The notes beneath the pieces were generated by a model. It did no database searches, was not told the DNA's origin, and saw only the letters and a list, made by a program, of their open reading frames with translations. This document shows, piece after piece, positions 17,664 to 29,722 of a stretch of 64,000 nt of DNA. Positions within the stretch are counted from its first letter, which is position 1; each line of letters begins with the position of its first letter. A program made the translations under genes and the position numbers. Source of the DNA: Myrica gale (Eukaryota; Streptophyta; Magnoliopsida; Fagales; Myricaceae); the NCBI GenBank assembly GCA_963930655.1, contig OZ005602.1:20411840-20475839 (forward strand), written 5' to 3'.

Positions 17664-18290
17664 GGCTGCGTTTGTTTAGGTGTAAAATGAAGAAAATAAA
17701 AAAATACTTCTAAGAATAACTAAATAAGTTTCAGGTGTTTGACTAACTCTTAGAAAATGAACCTATAATGTTTGGTTGTAAGCTAAAAAATTCAAAGAAT
17801 ATTTTGTAATATTTTTAATTTGTCTTATCAATAAAGATATTAAAACAAGAGAAAAATAAATATCACATACTTGCTTTATGTCATGTTGGAATCAAAACTC
17901 ATGCTTTAAATATTTTTTATTTTGAGATATGTGGTTGTTATGTTTATGAATTTAAGGCTCTACTTGTTTTACATTTGTGCATTGACCAAAAATTATATGT
18001 GGCACACATTTTTAGAACATTAGCTGCATATGTGGCTTTTCAAAAAAAATAGACCATTTACATGTAGAAAAATATATAATACAAATATTAGATACAAATT
18101 AAAATTAAAATATAATTTTTGTTTTTATTTTTTTTTTCAAAAATCCAAGGGGTAGATTCGCTCCCCTTATTCACTGTGGAGGTGATGGGTGCTTTGAATT
18201 AGTCAAGATTGGGGATGAGGAGTACTGACAAATAATTGATCATTTTAGAAAATGACTTGCTCTTCTAGGGAGGGAAACAAACACAGCATA
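17664..18290. mobile_element. Nonautonomous DNA transposon, GCTGCGTTTGTTT ends (copy A)
   Basis: Begins GCTGCGTTTGTTT and ends AAACAAACACAGC, inverted terminal repeats with one mismatch, around about 600 bp of AT-rich noncoding DNA. No clear target duplication was found, so the superfamily is unresolved (hAT- or Harbinger-like). Copy B holds the same element at 27837-28460. Confidence 0.7.
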
Positions 18291-18806
18291 AATGAAAAAT
18301 ATGAACTAATTTTTTTAATATGTATTTATTATTGATGAAGCCAAAATTAACCAATCTATCACAAAGTACACTAGACAAAGGAGCCGAGGGAACTGGGCTA
18401 GAGACCCAATGCTTGGAATTGGCTGAAAGGCTGAGTAATACCTTCCTTCATCCTACAAGCAAATAATATAATATCTCCCCTTTGTTACCATTTTCTTTGT
18501 AGTCTTTTTTATTTCTTTCTTATATCTCCCATCTTTTTGGTGGCCTCCTCACGGCCTCATTCTCTCTTTCTTCTTTGTGGGGAGGGGGGGCGACGGTAAC
18601 GTCTTGGCCTTACCCTGTTCCACATTTATGCTACGAGTGACATAGGTCGCACAAAAACGAGGAAACGTCTGACGCATCGTATGCTACGAGTGACATAGGT
18701 GGTGTTGGATACCATTAACCATCTACTCGAGAAGCTTTTTATACTGTTGGACATGACAATTGATAATACAAAAAAGCCACCCGATCCATGAGTACAATTT
18801 ATTTTT

Positions 18807-19553
18807 GGCTTAATATACTTGACCATCCGGGAGTTTGACCTTTTTTCTCAATATAGTCTCTGGAATTTAATTCTTACCACACAAGTCCATGTGATTTGAC
18901 CTTTTCATAATATGGTTTCTGAGGTTTAATTTGTACCACACAAGTCCTTAGGCTTTTCCTTCAATTTTTTTTAAGTCCTGTCAACTCTGGTCCAGCTCCT
19001 TAACATTTCAACGCGTCTGTCGAACTTCATATCATCTCCTATAATAACGCTACATATGTCTAAATTTCACCTCCCCGCGAAGCATCAATTTCAATTTTTA
19101 CCCCTGCAATCACCTAAATACTCACCATCACCCTCTCACGTAGTCTCATTACCACCAATGTCATCCACACCAATATGTGTATCGGTGAGCGGCAGTGGAG
19201 GTGAAGGAAGGGAAAGGGTGAAAAAATTTGAAGTTGACGTGTCGTGGGGGACAAGCAGGTGAATTATCTAGCGTGCTGACGTGGAATCTAGAAGCGTGTA
19301 CAACATTATTATGGGAGCTAATATGGAGTCTAGCAGTGAAGTTGAAATTATCTATTAAGGAGCTAGGCACTTAAAAAAAATGAAAAGACTTAAAAAATGA
19401 AGGAAAAACTCAGGGATTTGTGTGTATAAATTAAACCTCAGATACCATATTGTGAAAAAGGTCAAACCGTAGGAATTTATGTGGTACAAATTAAATCTCA
19501 GGGACTATATTGAAAAAAGGTCAAACTCAAAAGACTGTTAGGTATATTAAGCC
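18807..19553. mobile_element. Mutator-like nonautonomous element with long inverted ends (copy A)
   Basis: Exact 9-bp target duplication TTTATTTTT at 18798-18806 and 19554-19562. The ends GGCTTAATATAC and GTATATTAAGCC are inverted repeats that extend about 180 bp inward and include the words GGTCAAACTC, CAGGGACTATATTG and CACACAAGTCC. A 9-bp duplication plus long TIRs is the Mutator hallmark. The middle (about 18990-19350) is non-repetitive and could be captured DNA, but no gene is recognised. Copy B: 29723-30473 with target duplication TTTATTTTT/TTTATTCTT. Confidence 0.9.
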
Positions 19554-19673
19554 TTTATTTTTCTCGTTGGATCCCGCATTACCATTGACAAAAATTATAA
19601 CCTTTTCAAATTGATCGATTCCTTCAAAATGTTGATGAAAATATATCGCGCGCGTCAGCATAAACATTTAAGA

Positions 19674-19800
19674 AAATTTCGCGCGAAGTTAAAATCATCT
19701 CAACTGTCAATCCACTAGTCAGCTCTAAAGCCATTCAACGGCCAAAACTACTGCCAAGTCACGAATCCTCACCTAAACCATATCACATGTCCAAGATCGG
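19674..19800 (+). promoter_or_regulatory. Distal half of an orphan H2B-type promoter (copy A)
   Basis: Aligns with the H2B upstream region at 44716-44835: AAAATCATCTC, CCAAAGCCATTCAACGGCC and the spaced AAGTCACGAATCC words keep order. The proximal half continues at 21005 after a hAT insertion. No H2B coding sequence follows. Confidence 0.8.
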
Positions 19801-20996
19801 TAAGGGTGAGCATTTTTTCCGGTAGATATCGAAAATTTCAGTTCCGGTACCGATATTTTAATACTGGTTCTAGACTATTTCGGTTTCGAAATTGGATTCT
19901 ATTTTTGAAAAATTCTGGAACCGAAAACATAACAGGAAATGCCGGAATTTTCGATTACAAAAGTTTTTTTTTATTTAGAGGGTGTTCGGTTGAGTTGTGT
20001 TTTGAGAATTTTTAGGTGATGTTAACTTTATTGGTATGCGTGTTGTAGTTATTTTTATGTAGTGTTAAAAATAATGTTTGGTTGTAGAATTTTTTGTGTT
20101 GTGGGGATTCTAAAAAATCCTGAGAATACTGGTTAAACGAACATGCCCTTAAAAAAATGCATTGTTTGTCCGTTTGAGCCTTGGTGTAAAAAAATCCATG
20201 GGTCATTCACGCAAGAGTCGAGAGACTTTAGTCTTTCTTCTAGAGTCTTCTGACTCTTCTACATCAAAATGACACAGGTCCGGTGACTCGTCTTCGCCTC
20301 TCTCTCAGCTCTATCTCTTTTCGACCTCGCTTTCCAACACGAGGAACATAGCTTCTTCACTAAGTGGCCCAAGTTGAGCCAGCTAGTCTTTGCCAGAATG
20401 GATTCTGACAATAGGATCCTTTGGGGGCCAACAACAGGGAAGATCTCTCAAGAAAGAAGCGGAACAGAGCAATAGTCCCCTTCTTTTGCTACTTTTGCTT
20501 ATTTTGCAGCTTCGATTTTTGCAGATTTTGCAGCTGTTTTAGATGCTGCAAAAGGACATCCATCCTAAATCTCTTATTTTACAGCTATTTTGCAGGTTTT
20601 GCTTATCTTGCTCTCAGTGGTTCTCTCTGCAAGTTCATGTTTTCTGAAACCGTTTTATATATTTATGTTGATCATACCCTCATAATCTCAGTGACTTTAG
20701 ATATCTCTTAACGTTGGCGATGGTGTGGCCGTGTGGGGATGATGGCTGTTATGCAGACTTTTTACTCCCGGTTGATTTTTTGTTTACTCATTACTGAAAG
20801 CATGTTTTTGTTTTTGGTGCGTCTGGGCAGTTGAAATTCTTCCGCCTTTAATCGAACCAGAATTTCCGGAAATTCCGTTCCTGTTCTGGTTCCATTTCGG
20901 AATGGAACCGAAATGAAATTTTAGGTTCCGGTGAGTACCGGAACCAGAACTCGGAATGAACCATTCCGATTCCATCCGTTCCAATACTCACCCATA
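19801..20996. mobile_element. hAT-like nonautonomous element inside the orphan promoter (copy A)
   Basis: Exact 8-bp target duplication AAGATCGG at 19793-19800 and 20997-21004. The ends are TAAGGGTGAGCA and, inverted, TATGGGTGAGTA. Subterminal regions are packed with TTCCGGTACCG/GGAACC words, like the element at 40356-43118. The interior has transcript-like CT-rich sequence (about 20200-20700) but no transposase. A Harbinger-type MITE sits inside it at 19978-20148. Copy B: 30721-32149. Confidence 0.9.
19978..20148. mobile_element. PIF/Harbinger-like MITE, present only in copy A
   Basis: 171 bp, flanked by TTA (19975-19977 and 20149-20151), with ends GAGGGTGTTCGGTT and inverted GGGCATGTTCGTTT. 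Copy B shows the clean empty site (single TTA at 30891-30893). The TGTTCG ends match the MITEs at 44357 and 46744. Confidence 0.92.
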
Positions 20997-21004
20997 AAGA
21001 TCGG

Positions 21005-21160
21005 CAGGTTTCAACTTGCCTCAGCTGTCGATTCACTCATTTATTTCAGAACCAATTTGACGGCCCAAACACATGCCAGGTCACTGATCGGCGTGAAACT
21101 CCCTTTATCCAATACCAATCCGCTTCTCCCCTCTATAAAAGATCTTTCCCCAACTCCAAT
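21005..21160 (+). promoter_or_regulatory. Proximal half of the orphan H2B-type promoter with TATA box (copy A)
   Basis: Matches the H2B promoter at 44845-44980: GTCGATTCACTCATTT, GTGAAACTCCCTTTA, CCAATACCAAT and TATAAAA at 21134-21140. CCGTCG-like and ACGTCA-like words are the typical plant histone promoter elements; here they read CTGTCGATTC. Downstream sequence no longer resembles H2B. About 40 codons are open after the TATA box, without a Met, up to a GTAAGG donor at 21263, so it might be the leader of another transcript. Confidence 0.75.
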
Positions 21161-21780
21161 TCTTTGTTTATGATAATACCTGCTTTTCGGTACATAATAT
21201 ATGCATTGAAAAGCATCATGGTCCTGATTCTCCTAAACTAGTGCTTGGAAATGTCACTCTGGGTAAGGTTTTAGTTTTGGTTATCTCTATCTACTTAACG
21301 TCTTGCAGTTAATCGAAATTGTAATCAAACTTAAAAAATTCCATCCTTATTATTCATAATGCAACTTCTTTTTTTTTAGAATTCATCAAACTTTTTAGAC
21401 TGAAAACTCTTGCATTCTTAGAATAACAAGGAAGATAACATAGTATTTACTCTTCTTTCATGAGAAGGTCTAAATTATTGAAATTATCCAGAAAAGCAAA
21501 ATACTAACAAGTTTCCCATTTGGACAAAAGCAAACGGTCTCTTTTTCTTCCTTTTCGTTTACATTTTCTGCTTTCGGGTGCCATGGGAAGCAACTCAGAA
21601 ACAACTTGAACATCTCATCCTCAAAAGGCTTTTTCCACTAACAAGTAGGAACCCCAAAAGAAATTGGATCTTTCTATTATTCTAAACAATTTGTCCTATC
21701 TCATCCTCTTCTAGTACTGTAGCCTTTCCTCATCACCTCAGACGACTACAGAAACTCAATGGTTTGTTGCTCTTTAACGG

Positions 21781-22065
21781 TCAACTCTGCATCTTTTGGA
21801 TCATACAGGGGAATCTATGATGGATGAAATTGGTTTGTTTTAAGTTTATAGTAACTTCAGAAATATGGGTTTTGCTCTTTGCAATGCATTGGCAACTTGC
21901 ACTAAGCAATGTCCACCTTAAAGTTTTGTGTGTGAAAAGAGAATCTAGGGAGTCTAAGAGTATCATTTTAGCCCAACAACACAACGCTGCAGATGTGGGC
22001 CTTTGAGACTCTTCGACGTTATCATCATTGAACAGATCCGCGAGCATCTTCTGAAGATGCGACAA
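21781..22065 (-). other. Copy B partner of the 94-residue frame at 11368
   Basis: One residue differs (Glu to Lys near position 63). Same doubts as for its partner. Confidence 0.25.
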
Positions 22066-22486
22066 GAAAAAGCGAACAAAATATGGAGGGGGTCAGTAGA
22101 CTCATCAGTTTTTTTCGAAATGTACCTCAACTGTAAACTCAATCTGTACTGATACTAAATCATGTCTGTCTAAAATCGATACACGTAAATAAGTGTCTAA
22201 ATTTTTTTAATTACTCAAAAACAGATAGAGAACATGACTCAGCAAAAGCAACACTTCCTAATCCTTACGTCGCTAGCGCTTGGAGTAAAAACGTCTCCCC
22301 AGAGGGAATTGAAAAGACCATCGAGTACTCCATTAGTCGTTCCACCATATCATTTATTCTAAAGAATCATCTCTACCTGCAAGGCTGCAAAAGAGGGTCC
22401 GACAAAGATATGTAAAAGCAGTTTAATTTCCCAACTCACAAACAAATTAGATCTCTTTTATGAAATATGACTAGGAATACAGAGAG

Positions 22487-22690
22487 CTAATGATGCTCTG
22501 TTTTTCTCTCTTTTGGATTATCATAGGCGGTGCTGTTACATCTTGTTGTGCAAGCCATGATTGGTGCATTTTTTGTATACTCCACGGAAACATTATGAAT
22601 GACTTCACCATCCATGCATCTTAGTGGATTTCTTTTCTCTTCCTCCAAACAGTAGCCTCCACAATCGATCTTTACTGTTTCTTTATTCAA
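22487..22690 (-). other. Copy B partner of the 67-residue frame at 12072
   Basis: Three residues differ from copy A, all substitutions; the frame length is unchanged. No family recognised. Confidence 0.2.
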
Positions 22691-23173
22691 TTTCTTTGTA
22701 AACTTGTAACATATTTGTGGGGAAAAGTAGGAGGAAGCAATACTGAAGACTCCTAAAGAACGTACGTAGGTAGGTAGTTGAGTACATGAGATATAACTTT
22801 ATGTCCAAATACCTTTTAATAGAAGACATAATTATAAAAGTAAAGCAGTGAGCTTGATACCTGGCCACCAGAAACCATGAGACTAATGGGCCCGAGTGTT
22901 TTGTCTTTAACAGGGTTGGACCTTAGTCTGGTTTCATTCTAAATCCGGCTGCAAACATTATTTGCAGCATCTGCAAATAATACTCTTATGACTGAGTTGC
23001 CTTTCTATAGTTCGATGGATATAAAAAATTACTTTCACTCTTGGATCAACTTTCTTTAGAGAGTATGATTCAAGTTTTGCGCTGAAGATTATGATCAAAG
23101 ATTTATTGGTTTGATGCTCAAGCCAAGTGGTCACAAAAAGTTTAATTTGCCTTTAACTTGAGCTAAATGGCGT

Positions 23174-23371
23174 AGGCTGAGTTTGTGTTATAAAATTTTA
23201 CACCCTCTAAAATTTTAACACAATAAAATATTACAATATAATCTCTCTCTCCCATCAAATCATTACTTTTCCCTACAAAAAATATAAAAAATTACTTCTA
23301 TCTTCACTTTTTCACTAAACCCAATACCTAAAATTTTAACAACACTAAAATTTTACAAAACAAACACACCA
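23174..23371. mobile_element. MITE, GCGTTTG-type ends (copy B)
   Basis: Copy B equivalent of 12771-12960, with the same AT-rich core and the ends GGCTGAGTTTGTG and CAAACACACC. Confidence 0.75.
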
Positions 23372-24037
23372 CATCAAGTTTGACTTGATCTTCAATCGAT
23401 CTTGATTCGAGCGAACTTAATGATTTTCACACAGAAAGGTTTCACTCGAATGACGCTCGCTTTCTTGCTCATGCCAACTCATGACATAAAACTTCTTCAC
23501 TTGATTGATGCTCGCTCGCTTGCTCGAGCCAAACTATCATATAGATTTTAGCTTGACCTTCACTCAACATTAGCTCGAGCTAACTTTAGTAGATATGAAA
23601 ATTTTATCATTTCAGAACCCTACTTTCTATATAACTCAAGGCATCCTTTATATACTTATAGGAACGAAACCTAATCTCAAGGAGACCGAAATACACAACC
23701 TATGAACCTACATTGAGAGAAAATACACGTTTATAGATCCAGACTCAAAAGATTTAGATTTTTCTCTCAATCATCCATAACAAATCTAAATCTTCTAGTT
23801 GAAATCTTCAAAGTTCTAGTGGAGTTTGACTGTTGGAGTTCCGATATTGAATAACGAGTTCGTTCAATGAAGAGACTATAAGAAGAGCCTTAAATTTTTA
23901 AGGTTGTCTCCACTTTGGGGGTCCGAGTGGGTCATTCGAATTATTAAATTAGAGTGTCAGAGTTTGCAAAGGTTTTGCTGTGTCTGAATCAGCATTTGTA
24001 AGATTTTCTTGTTAGTGGATTTTAGATAGTCTTTATT

Positions 24038-24312
24038 AAGGTTGTCGATTGGCTGGTTCGGTCCGGCCCGTCCGACCAAACCGGACATTTTGTGAAGTGA
24101 GCATACCGGACCGGTCATTCTAATAGAACCAGTCCAGTTCGGGTTGGCCGGTTTGGGTCATGTCATTTTGGGCTTTTTTGAGTTTTTTTTACCGGTTTAG
24201 AGTGGTATACTCCAGTCCAGTTCCGGTTTTTCATATGGATAACCCGGAACTGGACCGGAGTACACCGGTCTCGGTCCGGTTTCGGTCCGACTGGTTTTTT
24301 GGACAGCCCTAT
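24038..24312. mobile_element. Short hAT-like nonautonomous element (copy B)
   Basis: Copy B equivalent of 13626-13900 with the same 8-bp flanks. Confidence 0.75.
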
Positions 24313-25639
24313 TCTTTATAATTCGGAGTGTTTTTTCTTTTGAACATTTCTTCAAAAGTTTTCAACTTGCCAACATAATTCATGTATTTATGTGATTGAT
24401 ATTTGATTTATTTTTTTACTTAATATTTTTGTTGATTGTATTGTTATTCATCTTAATCTATACCTTATGACCCGAGAACTCGAGTGTTCGGAATTTGTCA
24501 TTACGCTTCAAACCCGATCCATGCGTTTTCACTGAATATTATAATTATAGGAATAATCTATGAAAAGGCATCCCTTTAGGACTCACTGAAGTCTCATTCA
24601 TGTTCAATTAATTTAATTCCTTCACCTTTACAAAAAGATGTCAACTTTCTTTCGGGACCAGTTTAGTTAACAGGATATATGCCGTTTCATCGTCCTTATA
24701 CATACTAATCAACTTTTGAAGGGAAGAAAAAATCAGGACTCAAACTCGGAAAGACAGAAATATATATAATAATAAATTTCAAAAACCTAAAAAGCTCGTC
24801 ACTGCCTCCACGCTCCCATTATACCTTGTACTCGAAAAGCAGACGGAAAAAGAATGGGCCAACAAGTTAATGCTCTAAGCATATGCTCAGAAGATCCTCA
24901 TCCCCCACCGAAACACAGCTGACAGCACTCCCTTAAAAAGCTCAGAAACCTCCCCTACACTCCTCCTCTTCAACAAATCGTCCATGGCCTTCATCTAGGC
25001 CGGCGCCACTGCAGTCCCACACGAGTATTCCTATGGCAGCAAGGACATGCAGCGGCGCCGAGATCAACGGGGGCGACGATGAGGAAGACGATGGGCAAAA
25101 GAATCGCCGCCGTTGAAGTAGTGGCCGGACGTGTTTGATTTGTTGGGCAACTAAGGACCCTTTGGCAGTGCATCAAGAATGGGATCATTGTGGCTCAAGC
25201 TAGCTTCGTCGGTCTCAACTATCACTGTGTCTCGAGCTGCTTTTGTAAGAACGTAATTGTCTTAGCTGAGCTCTTGAGCCGCTTGTTTTTGTGTTCTATA
25301 TGTATGGAGAAATATTCTCATAATAATAATGGAAAAATGCTAATCGAGACAAACAACACCCGTTTGCCGCGTACGGTATTTGAATTGCGATTGCAAGTGA
25401 ATAATCCGTAGTTGGCATTTAATGCTTATGGATTAGAATTTATTTATGTTATCTTCCATTAAATTATAAAGTTTGAATTAAATTCATAGTTAGATATTTT
25501 TTAAATAAGGTTATAGTTTTAATTAGATACAGATTTATTTTTTGATGAAAGGAATATTCAAAAATTAAATTTAAATTGAAGATCTTTAACCTAATCTAAA
25601 AATATAAGTTTGTGTATTCTATCAATCTGACTTTAAGAT

Positions 25640-25835
25640 TAAAAATAGACTAGAAGATCTCTTAGATTCGAGATGATCCAAAAGCATATATCCTAATAAG
25701 ATTGGTTAAAAATAAACTAGAAGATCACTCAAATTCCAGATGATCCTGATGCATATCTCCTAAATAGACTAGAAGATCTTTTAGATTCCAGATGATCTAG
25801 ATGCAGATCTTCTAATAAGATTAGTGTTGTGTTTG
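25640..25835 (+). repeat. Degenerate tandem array, ~60-bp unit (copy B)
   Basis: About three units of the AGACTAGAAGATC family, at least one unit shorter than copy A. Confidence 0.75.
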
Positions 25836-26462
25836 AGAAAGATGATTAGAGTATAAATTCAAAAGTCAGAGCGCGCTATACGAGACTATTATGTTATAGT
25901 CTTTTTTCTTCTTTTCTTCTTCTTCTACTTCATCTTCTTCTTCTTCTTTTTGCTAATTCGAAACATTGCCCTTTCGAGGAAAGGAAGGTGTTCTTTCCAC
26001 TTATTTAGAATTCGTGCTAAGATTATCTATCTGCCACCACATCTAAAATAATCCAAAATCTAAAACAGGATGAAAATCTATAAAAAAGGAGCTCAAAATA
26101 TTAGTATTAAACGGGCTCAAAATATTAGTATTAATTTAAATTAATTAATGCAATTAGACTCTTCATGACCCTCATTTCTGACTGAAGTCACTATTAGACC
26201 TCAGATTTCAGATGATCCATATGCAATATCCTAATAAGATTTCTTAAAAATAGACTAGAAAATCCCTCAAATTCCAAATGATCCTGATGCAGATCTCCTA
26301 ATAAGATTAATGTTGTGTTTAAGAAAGATCACTGGAGTATAAACTCAAAAGATTGATCAATTATGGCCATAGCTATAACAATTAAGTTATAGTCCTTTTT
26401 TTTTGGCTAATTTGAAACCTTGCCCTTTGGAGGAAAGGAAGGTGTTCTTTCCACTTATTTAC

Positions 26463-26605
26463 ATATATATATATTCTTTGTCGGGTACACAGTGACAGCT
26501 ACAGTAATATGTCAGAATGAACAATATCTATATATATATATATATATATTCTTTGTCGGGTACAGTGACAGCTACAGTAATATGTCAGAATTAACAATAT
26601 CTTGA
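26463..26605 (+). repeat. Two-unit tandem array with TA runs (copy B)
   Basis: Same GGGTACAGTGACAGCTACAG unit as 16190-16410, with two units instead of three. Confidence 0.85.
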
Positions 26606-26614
26606 ACAGTGACT

Positions 26615-27465
26615 GTCGGCAGCTTTATTCTGATATTTTGAAAATGATCATTATCTCCTTCACTCCCTGCAATTATTCTTCACATAATCTCTTGAGAGCT
26701 TCTATTTCTTTAATTGAAAGGTCCATGCCATATCCGGCATAAGGATCTTGAGCATTAATTTCATACTGAGAGTTGATATCTGGTAATGAACTGGATGCAA
26801 CAGTATCTTCTTGAGTATCTTCTTCAGACAATTGAGACAATACTTCTAACAAATCTTTTTTATAATCATCACGGGATTTAGCAGCAGCAAGTTTGGCTTG
26901 TATTTTAGCTCTTCTGGGAAAGGAATTGGAGATGTTTGGCTATTTGAATTTTTGCTTGAGAAATGACATTAATGATATTGTCACAAGTAAAAATGGGCCA
27001 CCATTTAACAAAGATTTTTTGAGAAAGAATTTTTGCAGTATTATCTTGGGTAAAAACAAATTTCCTGCAGAATATACAATGTATTAGGTTAAACTGAATG
27101 AAGAATCTATGGATAAGATATCTCATTCCTAATAAAAAAATATTTGCCTAATGGTTTGAATGATGATTGTATTTTTTTTCTAAATTTGATATGAAATTTG
27201 AATATTATCAAATTCAAATGCAGAACAAGATAGATATAAAACTGCTTTTACAGTTACTTTTGATCATTTTGAATGGAATGTTATGTTTTTGGCTTAAAAA
27301 ATGCTCCATTTGAATTTCAAAATATTATAAATGATATATATAATCCTTATACTTCATTTGCTCTAGTATATATTGATGATGTTTTAATTTTTTCCAAATC
27401 CATAAAACAACATTAGTATCATCTTAAAAAATTTAAACAAATAATTGAACAAAATGGACTTGTTA
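26615..27465. mobile_element. Endogenous pararetrovirus fossil (Caulimoviridae), copy B
   Basis: Same composite fossil as 16430-17265: reverse-transcriptase-like sequence on the plus strand in the right part and opposite-strand polyprotein-like sequence on the left. Broken, with several disabling changes, some shared with copy A and some private. Older than the tandem duplication. Confidence 0.7.
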
Positions 27466-27836
27466 TTTATATATATATATATATATATATATTGTTCGTG
27501 CTAAGATTATTTGTCTGCCACCCCATCTAAAATAATCCAAAATCTAATACAGGATGAAAATCTATCAAAAAGGGCTCAAGATATTAGTATTAATTTTAAA
27601 TTAATTAATGCAATTAGACTCTTCATCGCCCGCATTTAGGACTGAAGCAACTATTGGACCTTCGGGGCACTTGCATAAAAATTAATTTTTCAGTGGCCAA
27701 AATGTTAAAATTAGACAAAAAAAATCATTAAAACAATATTTTTGTCCTCAAGATAAAAAAAATTTACTGCTGATTTTTGTGAGGGGTGGGGCCATGGCCC
27801 CTAGCTTCATCCTTACTGCATCATAATCTACCGTAA

Positions 27837-28460
27837 GGCTGCGTTTGTTTAGGTGTAAAATGAAGAAAATAAAAAAATACTTCTAAGAATAACTAAATAA
27901 GTTTCAGGTGTTTGACTAACTCTTAGAAAATGAACCTATAATGTTTGGTTGTAAGCTAAAAAATTCAAAGAATATTTTGTAATATTTTTAATTTGTCTTA
28001 TCAATAAAGATATTAAAACAAGAGAAAAATAAATATCACATACTTGCTTTATGTCATGTTGGAATCAAAACTCATGCTTTAAATATTTTTTATTTTGAGA
28101 TATGTGGTTGTTATGTTTATGAATTTAAGGCTCTACTTGTTTTACATTTGTGCATTGTCGAAAATTATATGTGGCACACATTTTTAGAACATTAGCTGCA
28201 TATGTGGCTTTTCAAAAAAAATAGACCATTTACATGTAGAAAAATATATAATACAAATATTAGATACAAATTAAAATTAAAATATAATTTTTGTTTTTAT
28301 TTTTTTTCAAAAATCCAAGGGGTAGATTCGCTCCCTTTATTCACTGTGGAAGTGATGGGTGCTTTGAGTTAGTCAAGATTGGGGATGAGGAGTACTGACA
28401 AATAATTGATCATTTCAGAAAATAACTTGCTCTTATAGGGAGGGAAACAAAGACAGCATA
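27837..28460. mobile_element. Nonautonomous DNA transposon, GCTGCGTTTGTTT ends (copy B)
   Basis: Copy B equivalent of 17664-18290. The right end has drifted (AAACAAAGACAGC). Confidence 0.7.
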
Positions 28461-28679
28461 AATGAAAAATATTAACTAATTTTTTTAATATGTATTTATT
28501 ATTGATGAAGCCAAAATTAACCAATCTATCACAAAGTACACTGGGCAAAGGAGCCGAGGGAGCTGGGCTAGAGACCCAATACTTGGAATTGGCTGAAAGG
28601 TTGAGTAATACCTTCCTCACTCCTACAAGCAAATAATACAATCAAGGGTACGTGGTCCTCATTTGTTACCATTTTCTTT

Positions 28680-28876
28680 GGTTGTGTTTGTATGAAAAAT
28701 TTTACAAAAATTTTCACCCTCTCACAATAAAATATTACAATATAATCTCTCTCTCCTATCAAATCATAACTTTTTACTACAAAAATATAAAAAATTATCT
28801 CTCTCTTCACTTTTTCACTAAACTCAATACCAAAAATTTTAACAACCTACAAATTTTACAACACAAAGCCACCCTT
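28680..28876. mobile_element. MITE, GCGTTTG-type family, present only in copy B
   Basis: About 197 bp with ends GGTTGTGTTTG and inverted GGTGGCTTTGTGTTG and the family core (TCTCTCTCCTATCAAATC). Copy A reads straight through TTCTTTGTAGTC at about 18495, the empty site. Short CTTTG/CTTCG flanks are the probable target duplication. Confidence 0.85.
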
Positions 28877-29144
28877 CGTAGTCGTTTTTCTTTCTTATAT
28901 CTCCCATCTTTTTGGTGGCCTCCTCACGGCCTCATTCTCTCTTTCTTCTTTGTGGGGAGGGGGGCGACAGTAACGTCTTGGCCTTACCCTGTTCCACATT
29001 TATGCTACGAGTGACATAGGTCGCACAAAAACGAGGAAACGTCTGACGCATCGTATGCTACGAGTGACATAGGTGGTGTTGGATACCATTAACCATCTAC
29101 TCGAGAAGCTTTTTATACTGTTGGACATGACAATTGATAATAGC

Positions 29145-29688
29145 CTATGGGTTGGTTCCACACTCGAGCAATTTGCGACTACAAAAGCTTGACCTTTAAT
29201 GTGTACCACTCGAGCAATTTTCATTTTTTGGTTAAATCAGATGAAAAAGTGATATGAATAGGTTGAAATGCCTTTTTAATACAAAATTAAAACTATTTTT
29301 ATTTAAAAATATTTCTTTTATTTATATATTATTTATTTTAATTATAAATAATTTTGTTATACATTTCAATTAATTTCATGCGGTTTAACAGTGAAATCTA
29401 ACTAAAGATCAGTTCATTCAGACAGATTTATTTTTTGCTCATGAATATAAGATGTCGTGTAATGTTTCCTTAAAAAAAACAGATAAAAGGAGTTAATGAA
29501 TTAACTAAGGAAGCAACCACGATCTTGCTAGCTCTGTGATCAGAAGTGAGCTCAAACTTCGCAAGTAACCCTAAAAAAACCTAACAATTGAGCTAAGTGA
29601 AAATTATAACCCAAATATTGTACATGAAACTTTAAACAGGGGAAAACCTCCTAATCAAACAAACCATGCTTCCTACATAAATTACAAA
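29145..29688. other. 544-bp segment present only in copy B
   Basis: Copy A passes directly from GACAATTGATAATA (about 18767) to CAAAAAAGCCACCC. Copy B carries this extra AT-rich segment between the same flanks. The word CAATTTGCGACTACAAAAG inside it has a near match at about 35828. No target duplication or inverted ends are obvious, so a deletion in A is as likely as an insertion in B. Confidence 0.7.
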
Positions 29689-29722
29689 AAAACCACCCGA
29701 TCCATGAGTATAATTTATTTTT

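Larger units (their letters stand above)
11078..21497 (+). repeat. Tandem segmental duplication, copy A
   Basis: Sequence from TTTCCCATTTGG at 11078 onward reappears in the same order and orientation from 21512, and the copy A end (TTATCCAGAAAA, to about 21497) matches the copy B end at 32648. The two units are separated by only about 14 bp of filler. Paired open frames differ by one to a few residues, so the duplication is fairly young. Length differences come from insertions or deletions private to one copy. Confidence 0.95.

Noticed and set aside
19806-20015. Frames such as RYRYFNTGS at hAT termini (also 30703-30919 and 40336-40542)
   Set aside because: They are translations of GGTACCG-rich subterminal repeats, readable on both strands.
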